Assembly (NCBI GenBank): GCA_016490735.1
Contig: JAEMWC010000968.1
Coordinates: 262,665 to 326,664, forward strand
Direction: 5' to 3'
Origin: Pachyseris speciosa
Lineage: Eukaryota > Cnidaria > Anthozoa > Scleractinia > Pachyseridae
DNA: 64,000 bases
In this document: one piece after another, positions 10,136 through 20,916 of the stretch
Numbering within the stretch: position 1 is the first letter of the stretch
How the letters are laid out: every line of letters begins with the position of its first letter
Notes under the pieces: generated by a model
Databases searched by the model: none
What the model was told of the DNA's origin: nothing
Seen by the model: only the letters and a program-made list of their open reading frames with translations
Position numbers and translations under genes: made by a program

Positions 10136-11690
10136 TAATGAATGAATTTTTCTTAGGAAATTGCTCCTTGATATTGGAACATTGCTTGCTGTACAAATAC
10201 TATCACTGAATACAAGAAATTTTTATGCACACAGTAAAGAGTTATAGCTATTGTATGATATAAGCATGACCAGTATAATGTACATCTTTATGATAACAAA
10301 TATGAAGACATTAGCCCAAAGTATCCTGTGAAACTGTCATAAAAATCAAACTGCTGAACAAGTAAAATACCTAAACCTATGTGTATAGAGTCCAATGGAC
10401 TGAATGGAATGTCTTGAGTAATGGCTGACCTAGTTTGTAGTGGACATGAATTTTATATATGTTTGCTCTAAACGTGACTACAGATATACAGTAGTCCAAG
10501 AAAATCAATTTTTTGAAGGGCCATTGCCTCAAGATTCAAAGTTGCTTTTTATAATTACATGTTGCTAGTCACAGCTGATCACTAAGAAGAAACTAAACAA
10601 AAAAAGATATTACCAAAGGGCAACTGGAATTAAATTTTTTAAGTACAATGGTAAACTGTAAGACTCTGAATGGTGAATTTAAAACAAAATGGTCCTCTTT
10701 GTAATTTATATTGTCCACTCAAACAGAGGTGTAATCTTAGAATAATTTATCCGTGAGTGTTGCTACCTGGGTACCAGATTCTAATAAAACTCCCTCAGAG
10801 ATAAATGAAAGTTCCACTTTGGTAATAATGTGTTGTTTCATAACTAAGTGAAGCACGATCATCCGGGTGAGTGTAGTCCTGAGAAGGACTGTTTGTGGTG
10901 ACATTTCCTCCAAAATTTTCCACAGTTTTTCACCCCAGTAGGTAATATGGGCAAAATCAGCTTTTTGCTAATTGTTAAAAACCGCATGATGTAACTTGTC
11001 TGTAACTTGGTCATGATTGGAGTACTACATGTAGGACATAGCTTGAATTAAGACTAGTACAAAATTACGGTTTCCAACACTTTTGCATTGTATTCTATAA
11101 TTGAACAGGAAGAAATTAAAAGCTGGCAGCTTTATCGAATATTTCATTGGCTTAAAATTTATTAAAAAATTGACAGTATATTATTTTTTACTAAATCACT
11201 AATCTCATCACAATGTAAAACTCTGCTTGATTGCGATCTGTACTTTGTTAATATCTTAATTACACTAAGCATACACGAAGCTTCTTTTTGTAAACTGTAT
11301 GACTGCTTGCTCTCCATTTACAAGGATACATTTTCAAAGGTGAACAAAAAGGTATGCAGTAAGGAGGTGCCTCCTACTAAAGGACACGCCATACTAAAGA
11401 AATACTCAAGAATACTTCCGCAAATTTTCAAGGCATATCAACGTCAATTTCAGTTAAATCCCATTCCAAACATTTGAGTTGGTAGAATACAAATATTCTT
11501 AATGGTGTACTTGTACAACTCGATCTATACAGTCATACAGTCATGTAATGGCAGTGCCACTGATGAGTCAGCCATACGCATAACTATTACAGTGTATGCT
11601 TATTTGTGTCGCTGGTTTTGCACCCCCGGCAAGAAGTAATCATTAACCAGGTAATGATCTACTGTAAAACCACAACTCAGACACTTTCAC
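10136..11690. other. Long non-coding stretch
   Basis: AT-rich with scattered short open frames, none with coding features. It aligns with 57240-58630 in copy C with many small insertions and deletions, and those changes do not respect any reading frame. I see no gene here. Confidence 0.6.
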
Positions 11691-11699
11691 TGAGGTACG

Positions 11700-11985
11700 A
11701 GAATAATTATTATTTTCAGATGGGTGAATTCACATACTACATATCTATAAGTGCTTCAACAGTTGATTTAACTAATGGTTTTCACTAGAATAATATTACT
11801 ACTTTCAGTTTATACATGAATTCACGTCCTACATACTGTATCTATAAGTGCTTCAGCAGAATTGATTTCACGAATGGTTTTCACTAGAATAATTGCTATT
11901 TTCAGTTTATACGTGAATTCGCGTCCTACATACTGTATCTATAAGTGCTTCAGCAGAACTGATTTCACGAATGGTTTTCAGAAAT
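11700..11985. repeat. ~100-bp tandem repeat, three units
   Basis: Units start near 11700, 11788 and 11888; each contains ATCTATAAGTGCTTCA and AATGGTTTTCA. Copy C has a single unit near 58640-58720, so the array expanded in copy A. Confidence 0.8.
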
Positions 11986-12659
11986 GACGGAAGCATGGTT
12001 AATTTTCACCAGTGCTCCCCTTTCTGCTTGTTTGAATATTTTCCAAACCACAAAAAAAATTAATACATGTAAGGTATTTGGCTTGTGTACTCTTGGATTT
12101 GAAAGGTACATATATGAAGACAACTGATGACATTCCAAAGCATAATTTAATATGAGCGTAATTCAAAGTGGAAACACAACAACTTTAACCTTCTAAAGAA
12201 AAAACACAAGATTGCATGAGTACTAAAAGTTTGTGTACAGCTGTGCAAAGAGTATTCTGATTGACAGCTAGGGTAGTACATGTAGTTAAACCTACTTTAA
12301 ATCTTACCACATTCGTCACTAACCTGTAATATGCAAAGGCTAAAATTAATGCAGCTTACCTCGTTTATTTTTTGTTCATCTTGCCAGTGAGTGAAGCCAA
12401 TCCACAATGGGAAGCAAAGCCTTATAATCGACCAATCCCCAAGTTACCACAATCACTCGATCAACAAAGTGTCACACAAGAGGAGGCTAAACCCTTATGG
12501 ACAACACCGCTGACTAAGTCGTTTCCAGCTCTCAGCTAACCCGCGATCATGCTCACGAGGAGAAAAGAGCTGGACGACGACAGAGAGGGCCACAGGCTCC
12601 TCGTTTTCATTTATCGGAATAGCTTTAATGAGTCTCTACTGTCTTTAAATTTAAGTATT

Positions 12660-12760
12660 TGTTCCCGAAGGATTTTGGCCCAAATGCCAAATGATCCCAG
12701 GACCACAAATGATCCCCAAATTGGACCGCAACTGATCCCGAGAAAAAAATTACGAATGGC
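12660..12760. repeat. AATGATCCC-type short repeats
   Basis: Three spaced words, AATGATCCCAGGACC, AATGATCCCCAAATTGGACC and CTGATCCCGAG, also present in copy C (59510-59570). This is a short direct-repeat cluster of the kind found at ends of some MITEs. A TTG run lies at about 12811-12830. Confidence 0.5.
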
Positions 12761-13441
12761 ATGGATTGATATAAAAAATTACACACATAAGAAAAGTTGA
12801 AATATTCCATAGTTGTTGTTGTTGTTGTTTGTGGAAAATCTGTGACGTTCCGCTGAGTAAAAAAAAAACCTTTTTAAGGGTCAAAGATTTTGTTGATTTC
12901 AGGACCTTTTGCATAGCAGAATAATTGATTATGTGAAGATGTACTTGTTGTGATCGTAGACTGGGAGTTTCGTTTGATGTCATCTGTTTATTGTGTTGAA
13001 TATTCTAGAACGTTCAAGGACATGCTTAATTGGATTTCCATTGCTTTCCGGTATATGAAGGCCTCTCCCAATTGTGCTCGGAAACTCAGACTTTTGAGCA
13101 ACTTGTGGCTTTTCGAGTAGCTTTTTACGGTTTTAGCAAACTCGAGCAACTTTTGCCTTTCTGAGAAACTTTTGAGCAAATAAAGCACACATCAAGCACG
13201 AAATAGTGAATAATTTGGGAACTCCATTTTTGGGAATTTATTGAATGTTTATCGACTTTTTGAACAAATAACCTGTCACGTGATAACGTATCACGGGACT
13301 ATTGCGATCCTTGTCAGAAGCGAATGATTCGATGCTGTCCTAGTCTAATATTATAACGGATAACCAGCCTCTGGAGAAACAGTTTTTAGTCTTCTAACCA
13401 ATGCATTTGGCTCGCAGCAAGAGTCTGTCCTTCAAGATTAC

Positions 13442-14481
13442 CTTGTATACAGTCAACCAACGTCATCTTCTGCTCTGACAAGACGTAGTTGATGTGCACG
13501 AGGTACTGCTCTTTGGCGTAGACCTCATCACAAGCTTCCTCGGGTGACGGCAGGCAAGTACCGTCGTTGTTGACAAATATCACCAGGTACAAACTCTTCC
13601 ACGGTTACAGGGAGATCATCCGCAACAAAGTAAAATACTTTTCCATACTGGAAGGAATCCCCGAAATTTCAAGGCACTCTCATAGTAAATCTTCCAATTA
13701 TGTTTCTTGCTACCGCGTGCATTTGTACTTGTTTGCGAGTATGGTCTTCCACTGTCGATATTAAGATGTCTGTGCTGGTTTGAATGGACATGACCTTGTA
13801 TTTCTTAACTACCCATTCACCGGAGAACTGAGATCCGCTGTCGCTGCATGTTGCTTTAAAAGCATTCCTCAAAGCCCCGCTCGAGAAAGATTCCTCTTCT
13901 ATTTTCAAATCAATTTTATTGGAAGACCGTCATTCCACTTGCTTTGTTCAATATACCAAAATTTGAAGACGTAAATTTTTTAGGGGCTTTACTTACTTTC
14001 CAGCCTTTAATAAGTGTGCAATAGATAACGATTTCGGGAAAACTGTACTGCTTGGAAGATTCCCTCGTTTATCGCGTGATGGCGAAACTGGGGCGGGTTT
14101 CGTAGCGCGGTCAGTAGGCTTCTTCAATCTTCCCACTTCTTGACGAGTAAAGATGCGGTCGGCATTTTCTTTAGGTGGAAGAAAGCGAATAAAGTATACT
14201 TTACGACCCTTAATCTGCTCAAATTTTGTGCACGAGGGTCCTCTGTCTGAAGCAAGAATGTCGCAAGATCAAGGAGGGACATTGTAGAACTTTTCACACG
14301 CTTCTTTAATGTTTGCAACGGAAGCTTCTTCATAGCCTTCGAACTGTACAAAAACTCTCGTATCCACTGGCTCATACTTTTTCAATCTAACCGATAATGT
14401 AGACGACATCCTCTGCACAAGGATGTCGTTTGGAACTTTTATACCTGCCTTCTTACTTTCTCTCCCCGCGTTACGCTCCAT
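13442..14481 (-). pseudogene. Alpha-kinase-like pseudogene, copy A (two exons, C-terminal lobe absent)
   Basis: Exon 1 (13997-14481) starts MERNAGRESKKAGIKVPND, runs about 160 codons (ending SIAHLLKAGK), and has a perfect GTAAGT donor at 13991-13996. Exon 2 (13442 to about 13945) encodes an atypical (alpha) kinase region: FSSGALRNAFKAT, the ATP-site lysine in WVVKKYK, EDHTRKQVQMHAVARNI, a PVTVEEFVPG strand, NNDGTC, and the family's VDxQG motif just before a GTAATC donor (13436-13441). Alpha-kinases include eEF2K, MHCK and vwkA-like proteins. The zinc-binding C-lobe is not found downstream. Defects: an in-frame TGA in exon 1 (near 14272), a frameshift at the start of exon 2, a TGA after RFTMRVP, and a frameshift before NNDGTC. 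Not functional as it stands. Confidence 0.75.
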
Positions 14482-14640
14482 CCCAACTCCTTTCTCAAAA
14501 TCTTACCACGATTCCTTTTCTGAAGGTTTCCTCGTTTTCATGGCTTGAACTTGATTTACAAATAGGAGAAAATGAAAACAACAACAAACACTACCCTTGA
14601 CTTACCCTTCGCTTTGAGCGCCACAACTACGTCTGACAAC

Positions 14641-15493
14641 TACGGGTCTTCACCATTTCTCTATTTCTCAAGTTAAACTCTATTTTAGTATTTTAGTCAT
14701 TAGACATTTTATTTATTATATTTTATGTATAGTATAATGAGGGGCACTAGTTTATCAGTTTTAACTGTTAAGTGTTTTTACCCTCATTAAATAAAGTTCA
14801 CAAATAAAATGTAAATTTAAACAAATATTGCAAAAAAAAAATTAAGTTTTGTAGTAGGAAATAACGCAGAGTTTTGAATTTTATAGAAATGGTTTGGAAA
14901 TACATGAGACAAGAAATATAAGTGATAGAAACCGACGTTTCGGTGCATATCGCGCCATTCAACTTAGCCTTTTCACAAATCGCTTTTTATCAAAAATCAT
15001 GTAACCTTGATAATGGCGCGAGATGTACCGAAACGTCGGTTTCTATCACTTATATTTCTTGTCTTTTGAATTTTATGCCAAAACAAAAGACATGATAACG
15101 GTGGGCCACAATACATAACATTGTGGTAATGAGGAATTTGCAAGAACACACGAATTTTATTAAACTATTGCGCACTTTATTTCTTGGAAACGTAAACTCA
15201 ATTTTACTCATGTCTGAAAGTCAAATTAATTTGTCCTCAGCACTGCCTTAGCAGAGTTAACGAGCCTGCTGTAGATGGTGACACATTTCAATTAGCGTCC
15301 ATACTATTTCAGTATGGGGAAAATGAAAAACTGACAATGGGTTCAACGGACTACCAACATCCAGGTTGAAAATCAAACACTACTTCTGAAAGATCATAGA
15401 AAACTGTATGAGAGTCTCAATTAATTAGCTTTGCCGATGGTACCTACGCATGGTCAAGGATGGCGGCGTCTTGAACAAGGACTATTTAAAGTG
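14641..15493. repeat. Paralogous block P, copy 2
   Basis: Matches 1-891, starting with the same TACGGGTCTTCACCATTTCT. With copy A between the two P blocks, the arrangement suggests a tandem unit of about 14.6 kb whose upstream neighbour lies outside the window. It differs from copy 1 by the hairpin insertion at 14885-15076. Confidence 0.85.
14885..15076. mobile_element. Hairpin insertion with 13-bp target duplication
   Basis: Arms 14908-14959 and 15012-15063 are 52 bp each and match at 50 positions; both hold CCGAAACGTCGG-type words. The direct repeat TTTTGAATTTTAT flanks the insert (14872-14884 and 15064-15076) and is single in block P copy 1, which is the empty site. A 13-bp duplication is more typical of target-primed retrotransposition than of small DNA transposons. 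GAAACGTC motifs also occur at ends of Penelope-like elements, but that link is inference. Confidence 0.75.
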
Positions 15494-15600
15494 GTTTGGT
15501 TGATATAAAAACAAATGTATCAAAAGTATCAGAAATTTTTCTTGTTACCACTTTGATATATTTATAGTTATATCAACCACACCACTTTACAAGTCAAGTG
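15484..15600. repeat. Small foldback (TTGATATAA arms)
   Basis: AAAGTGGTTTGGTTGATATAA at the left is complementary to TTATATCAACCAC and CACTTT at the right. It inserts at the point where block P copy 2 diverges from copy 1. It is non-coding. Confidence 0.5.
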
Positions 15601-16134
15601 TCACGTATCTTCGTTGAAATTCCTTGAACTTTCCATTTAAAATTTAATTTGAAAAGATCTATTTAAAGACGTTATAATCAGTTATTTGCTTACCGTATTT
15701 TCTCGATTAAAAGCCGGACCCCGATAACAGGCTGGCATCTTATAAACGCCGGGTCAAAACTGCTAATTTCTAAATAAACGTTAGGGGCGTTTGAACGAGC
15801 TCCCGGCGTTTGCTCGAGGTCCCCATTTGCGGTATGAGATTACAAGTGAAAATAATATCTTGAATATCACTGCTACGTCAAACTACTATGTACGGCATGC
15901 TGCTTTGGTAATCTGAATAAATGTGCAAAGGAAAAGAGCCAGCGAAACATAACTAGGATGGATGCTGTACAACAAAATATAACACATTATCAATGTCCGC
16001 GTTTGTGTTGTATCACTGACGCACTTTCTTTCTATTTTATAGTACTCTCTATATTTGGATCCCTCTAGCGTTTGTTTGTTTGTTTTCATGAGTCGTCCTC
16101 TCTGCGAGGAAATCGCGCATTGAACAGTAATAGG

Positions 16135-16330
16135 GAAGAATGTTGGCGCAGTGGTGAAAGCACTCGCCTTCCAACAATGTGTCCCGGGTTTGATTCCCGG
16201 ACTGGGTGTCATATGTGGGCTGAGTTTGTTGGTTCTCTACTCTGCTCCGAGAGGTTTTTCTAGGGGTACTCCGGTTTTCCCCTCTCCTCAAAAACCAACA
16301 TTTGGTTTAATTTGATTTAATTTGATTTGA
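16135..16330 (+). mobile_element. tRNA-derived SINE
   Basis: A box TGGCGCAGTGG (16144-16154) and B box GGTTTGATTCC (16187-16197) lie at tRNA spacing. They are followed by a CTCCGGTTTTCCCCTC body and a TTTGATTTGA-repeated tail. It is a Pol III-type SINE in plus orientation. Confidence 0.8.
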
Positions 16331-16386
16331 TTTGAGATTTGTAATTAGTATGCGAAGGGCCACCTCGTGGAAGTACTACTACTAAA

Positions 16387-16429
<43 letters not shown>

Positions 16430-16434
16430 CATCA

Positions 16435-16472
<38 letters not shown>
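16387..16472. repeat. ATT microsatellite
   Basis: A TTA/ATT run interrupted by ATCATCATC. It follows the SINE tail and probably grew from it. Confidence 0.9.
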
Positions 16473-16859
16473 TGAAGGTCACCTTTCTTGCACACCATTA
16501 CTTAAAAAGCCGGACCCCTTTTAACGTCGGTTTCAAATAAAACCTGCGACCAAATCGCCGATTGTTTTTAAATAAACGCCAAGGGCGTTTATCGAGTAAA
16601 CACGATAGTAAGGTTGAGTGGAAACATGACCTGTTAGAATTACAAACAACCAAAATAGTTTACTTACTTTCATAATCTAATGCGACTTTTAGTAAAAATA
16701 AAAGATTATCTTTCATTAAATGGACTAATGATTGGTAAATATTCTATAAAATGCTAGATAGTTTTATGGTCACATAACTTCTTCATTACGTAAAGCGCGT
16801 AAACAGTGAAAAAAAAAATGACTGTACTGAGTGAGATTTATTAACGCCGTGCTCGCTCA

Positions 16860-17008
16860 TTTATTCATTCATCCGTCCGTCCGTCCGTCCGTCCATCCGT
16901 CCGTCCGTCCGTCCGTCCGTCCGTCCGTCCGTCCCTCCGTCCGTTCGTTCGTTCGTTCGTTCGTTCGTATCTTTACCTATTTATTTATTCATTTATTTAT
17001 TTATTTGT
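16860..17008. repeat. CCGT/TCGT/TTTA tetranucleotide microsatellite
   Basis: Successive runs of CCGT, TTCG and TTTA. The open frame across it (PSVRPSVRP repeats) is an artefact. Confidence 0.95.
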
Positions 17009-17100
17009 TTGTTATCTGTACAATATAATTCATTACGGCCCCAGTCATGTATCTCAAGAATAAAGAAAAAACCAACTCGGATTAAAAGCCCTGGGAATCT

Positions 17101-17490
17101 TTAGTTTTTATACCAGAATGGCTCCGAATTTGCCCAGAAAGACGTCCCACTGGATTGTAAGCCGGCGAAAATGCAGTCGTTATTCCCTGCTAGGAGGGGT
17201 CTCTTTACCTTGTATTCAGCGTTTGGGAGAAAAGATACCTCTGCCTTGGTTCGCAATGGTCTTTGATTAAACCGCCGTCCGCGGTCGTGGACCGAGGTTT
17301 TAAAACACATGCTCCCTTTATTGTTTGCTTACCGATTATGTTCTAAAAGCATCACATCATGGTTCGGTCGCTAAGAAACCGCGGCGCATGCTCAACACAG
17401 ACCGTTTCAAACAATGGCAGAGGTTTCTCTCGAACGCTGAATACAAGGAAAACAGGCCTCTGTTACCAGGGTACAGTCGTTAGCGATAAA
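17101..17490. mobile_element. Foldback element with AACGCTGAATACAAGG arms
   Basis: Minus-strand 17157-17290 and plus-strand 17380-17485 share AACGCTGAATACAAGG, a CCT..TAGCAGGG/CCAGGG segment and an AATGG..GGCAGAGGT segment in opposite orientation. It is a diverged inverted repeat with no coding function seen. Confidence 0.5.
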
Positions 17491-17499
17491 AATTGTGAA

Positions 17500-18720
17500 A
17501 AGATCTAAACGCGTAAACCTATTTTGTTTTTCCAGGGAGCCATATTTGACGGTTTGAAAGCGTACGTGTCACGATGACTGGATAGCATCAGCTGTATTGA
17601 GAGATACAACTAGTACATATCGAGCAGGAAAATAGAAGCCAAGAATAAAAATAGTAGAAGATGTAAACGATCGTCGCAGTTATTAACGCTACAAAGGGGG
17701 AGCGAAGAGAAGCCCGCAGCTGCTAACAGAGCAGTTGTAGTCACTGACCATCAATGACAAACGCTTTCACAACAAACAAGCCGCAGAATATCCCCTTGCG
17801 TTATTTCGAAACAAGAAAGCTTTCCACTTTAACAGATAGTCTGTTGTGTCATCTACTAAATGATGTCAATAATATGTGATACGTATGCGAATAGCGCCGC
17901 TCGGACCAGGTGACGTCATCCAACCTGGGAGGCTTTTTTTTAGCTTTTTCACTTTTCAGTTTTGGCTTGTATGTCGAAAGAACAGTAGCTATCGAACTTG
18001 AAAGGAAAATAGACAACTAAGACAAGGAAAATAAATAATAAATAGGTGTACTAAACTTCCCTTTTCAACTTAATTTATTTGCAGTTCATATCAACCGTTA
18101 AACCACACCTCACTTGTCATTTAATACTTCTTATATCTATGAGGCGATTTTCACTAAATTCACAGAAAACACGTCTCGAAGATAAATGAAGAGTTTCTGA
18201 AACGGACAGGCTTCCGGAAAAAATTATCTTGAATAAAAAAATAATAACAAACAAACAAACAAAAAAGAGGGAGGGGCGCATAGCAACCACGCCTTATACG
18301 TCCGAGGGTTAAATATTCCCATGACCAAATTCCACTTCATGTTGACTTGCACCTGTCTTCGCGATTCAGTCAAAATCTTTAATAGCCTTTCGATTCAAAA
18401 AGTGTTGTGAGACTAGCGGCGAGGGTGGAGAAGCGGAATAAGAAGAGGGAAAAGGTACCTACCCCAGAGGCCCTCAAAAGGGAAAATTCCCATCAGTTAA
18501 ACGGAGTCAAGCGAATAATTCGACTCTTTGCGAAAATAATATGTTATTCAACGGAAGTTTTAGTCGGATAATCGAACCCTTTTTAATTTTTTGAAGCAAC
18601 TCCTGGGGCCCGTTTCTCGAAGCTCCCAGAATTACCGGACTCGTTAAGCTGTTTTTTTTTCCATTCCAGATGGGAGCTTGAAAGGTTTTGAAAATTATGA
18701 AGTGAAGTTATCAGCTGAAG
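17500..18720. other. Non-coding stretch
   Basis: No gene recognised. Present are an AACA run near 18245-18265, and near 18605 a GGGCCCGTTTCTCGAAG word that I recall from the ends of common coral MITEs, with no matching partner end found. Confidence 0.5.
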
Positions 18721-18727
18721 AAACAAA

Positions 18728-18940
18728 ATGGACTTCATTCAAGGTCAGGATACACCATTCAACCAACCATCCATTGCCCATAGTTTACAATTAAAACTGC
18801 GATCGTTAAAACGGCCAAATGATAAAACAAACCGTTTCACCAAGATACTACAAAAGACTAATGAAAGATATACAGAAGAGGAGGAACTAGTACTTCCTTT
18901 TGATAACAAAATTCATGTCTGGGATAAACCGAACAGATAG
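18728..18940 (+). other. Unidentified 70-codon open frame
   Basis: Starts MDFIQGQDTPFNQPSIAHSL and ends in a normal-looking, non-repetitive, charged tail (TEEEELVLPF, DNKIHVWDKPNR). Its composition is more protein-like than most short frames here, but there is no splice signal, no homologue that I recognise and no second copy. Chance remains likely. Confidence 0.2.
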
Positions 18941-19139
18941 CACAGGTAAATCTGACCCTACAAAGACACCGATCTTTTGATGATCCGAACTTACTTCGAA
19001 TTTGGACCGACACAAATTAACAAAATTACGTCTGTTGACGAACTTAATTTACTGTTCCACGTGCGTTCCTATTACAGTTCCAGTTCCAGTTCCAGTTCTG
19101 AGTAAAACGTCTTAAGTATATACAACATAATAATTTGTG

Positions 19140-19418
19140 CATGTTCGGCAAAGTTCGGCGTCTAAATCAAAGTCGAAATTTTCACCTCATACAGGGGAAA
19201 ACAACGGCTGAGCCGATCCAAATTAAAATAGCCGTTCTTAATGTATTCAGACGCCGAACTTTTGATGTACTTAATGAATTAAGTTCGCTTAATGAAAAAT
19301 TATGGTGTCTAAATCAGGCCTTAGTCATGCGTAAAATGAAATACAAGTGCCACGCTTCTTCGATTCATAATCACACTTTTACCTATCATCGCGAGCTCTC
19401 TTTAATTTTAACGTCCAC
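19140..19418. other. Repeat-like sequence flanking the Gypsy insertion
   Basis: GTTCGGCGTC near 19155 and GACGCCGAACTTTTGATGTA near 19250 are inverted copies, followed by AATTAAGTTCG words. It looks like a MITE fragment into which the LTR element at 19419-23726 inserted. The boundaries are unclear. Confidence 0.35.
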
Positions 19419-19540
19419 TATAATGTTCACTCGCACACAAGCGACATGTTAACAACAACAAGATTTATTGCATAAGCCCAGTTCTACAAGCACGTGGAGG
19501 CTATGATAATGTATTATAATTATGCAAATTAATCATGACA
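19419..19540 (-). repeat. 3' LTR of the Gypsy element
   Basis: In coding orientation it begins TGTCATGATTAATTTGC and ends GAACATTATA. It includes GCAATAAATCTTG, whose AATAAA is a plausible polyadenylation signal. All 122 bases match the other LTR. It ends in TA rather than the usual CA. Confidence 0.95.
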
Positions 19541-19553
19541 CCTCCCTTCCTTT
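19541..19553 (-). promoter_or_regulatory. Polypurine tract of the Gypsy element
   Basis: AAAGGAAGGGAGG on the minus strand, immediately before the 3' LTR: the expected primer site for plus-strand DNA synthesis. Confidence 0.85.
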
Positions 19554-19656
19554 AAAACAAGATAAACCTGGAATGAATGGTTAACTAATCATCAAGCAAT
19601 ATTTAATAAAATGAACTTTGCTCAAATGTTTGCATTGTTTGCTGTAACAGAACAGT

Positions 19657-20916
19657 TCAGTTCATAACATAGTCCTTGTATCTTGCTGGCAATCTCACAG
19701 TACGGCCACTGGAGGTACAATTTGCTTGTGTCGGCAGAGGGCTGCTTTCATTGGCAACAGGCAGGGCCGAATCAGCATTACTAACAGGAACCGCGGGTGT
19801 GTCAGAGACAGGCGGTATCACTGCTTCATCTAGGGGTGGTCCCGTACTCACTACTGGGGGCTCATTTGTTAGCAACAAATGTCGACGATTGCGACGGTAT
19901 GCAGTGCCGTCAGGTGTTGAGACAACGTAGGATCTAGGAGCTGTATGCTGCGCAGTAACAGTTGCCGGCTCCCAGGTCTTTCCCATTCGTATACGCACTG
20001 TTTCATGTGGCTTGATCTCAGGTAACCGCTTTACGCTGCGATCGTAGTACATCTTCTGTTTATCCCTACGCTCTTTGAGCTTGTCATAGGCATTGTGAAC
20101 CACTTGAGGCTTCAAGAGGGATACCGTAGAAGGCAACTTGGACTTCAACATGCGACTCATCAACAATTGTGCAGGTGACTCCTTCAGTCCTGAGACTGGA
20201 GTGTTCCTGTACTCCAGGAGAGCTATATACGGGTCATTTCCATCTTCAAATACTTTCCTAAGCATCTTCTTGATGGTTTGTATCGCCCTTTCACTCATCC
20301 CATTGGACTGTGGGTATCTGGGACTTGAGGTGGTGACTTGAAATCCCCAATCTTTTGCAAACTGATGAAATGCCTTGCTTGAAAAGGGCATGTTATCAGC
20401 AATAACTTCATCTGGGATTCCATGCCGGGCGTACATAGATTTCATACCAGTTATAACAGAACCAGCTGTCTTGTCTCTTAGGAGACAAAGTTCAGGGTAC
20501 TTAGAATAATAATCAACAACAAGTAAATATGACTTAGAGTTCAGTTCAAATATGTCTGCACCTAGCTTCTGCCATGGCCTCTGAGGGACTTCATGGGGTA
20601 ATAAGGGCTCCTTCTGATTCTCTCTTTGGTACTTTAGACATACAGAACGCTTGGAGATCATTCTTTCAATTGCAGTAGACATACCGGGCCAATAAACGAC
20701 AGCTCTAGCCCTTGACTTGCATTTCTCCATACCAAGGTGACTCTCATGTATGCAGTTTAGAACACCCTGTCTCATCTCTTGAGGGATTATGAGCTTCTCA
20801 CCAAGGAATAACAGACCTTCAGCTTCATGAATTTCAGCTCGCAAATTCCAGTAGTAGGCAACGGATGCAGGTAATTTGCTTTTGTGGGATGGCCAACCAT
20901 TCTTTACAACTTTACT
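19657..20916 (-). CDS. pol: Gypsy pol, integrase part (downstream of the in-frame TAA)
   Basis: This is the same frame as the upstream gag-pol segment, continuing after its TAA; it has no ATG of its own at a sensible place. Residues counted from the TTG at 20844: zinc-finger histidines at 33 and 36 (HESH), the last cysteine at 69, but arginine at 66 where the family has the first cysteine of C-x2-C. The core has Asp97 (GADIF), Asp150 (IADNMPF) and Glu185 (GMSERAIQT), so the DDE triad is complete. A basic C-terminal region (RRNRRHLLL) precedes a Pro/Ser-rich tail ending VMN. Expression would need read-through of the TAA. Confidence 0.9.
   Translation of the reverse strand, partial: SKVVKNGWPSHKSKLPASVAYYWNLRAEIHEAEGLLFLGEKLIIPQEMRQGVLNCIHESHLGMEKCKSRARAVVYWPGMSTAIERMISKRSVCLKYQRENQKEPLLPHEVPQRPWQKLGADIFELNSKSYLLVVDYYSKYPELCLLRDKTAGSVITGMKSMYARHGIPDEVIADNMPFSSKAFHQFAKDWGFQVTTSSPRYPQSNGMSERAIQTIKKMLRKVFEDGNDPYIALLEYRNTPVSGLKESPAQLLMSRMLKSKLPSTVSLLKPQVVHNAYDKLKERRDKQKMYYDRSVKRLPEIKPHETVRIRMGKTWEPATVTAQHTAPRSYVVSTPDGTAYRRNRRHLLLTNEPPVVSTGPPLDEAVIPPVSDTPAVPVSNADSALPVANESSPLPTQANCTSSGRTVRLPARYKDYVMN

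Larger units (their letters stand above)
4560..14546. repeat. Segmental duplication, copy A
   Basis: Collinear with 47836-62812. Shared order: tRNA-SINE, AT-rich non-coding DNA, L1/Tx1-like LINE relic, a TIR element with GCATAACAGGCGCTTATTTA ends, the CTCTCCAAAC-type repeat, a long non-coding stretch, GATCCC repeats, and the alpha-kinase pseudogene. Copy A is about 10 kb and copy C about 15 kb; most of the difference is mobile elements inserted in C. Confidence 0.9.
15712..16616. mobile_element. Probable MITE/DNA transposon relic around a nested SINE
   Basis: The left end TACCGTATTTTCTCGATTAA and the right end (complement CTTACTATCGTGTTTACTCG, near 16600-16618) are partly matching inverted ends. 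AAAGCCGGACCCC and AAACGCC words occur at both sides. The ends resemble those of the element at 37498-38306. The SINE at 16135-16320 and a TTA microsatellite sit inside. Degenerate, so low certainty. Confidence 0.4.

Noticed and set aside
16831..17028. Plus-strand frame of HPSVRPSV repeats
   Set aside because: Direct translation of the CCGT/TTCG/TTTA microsatellite.
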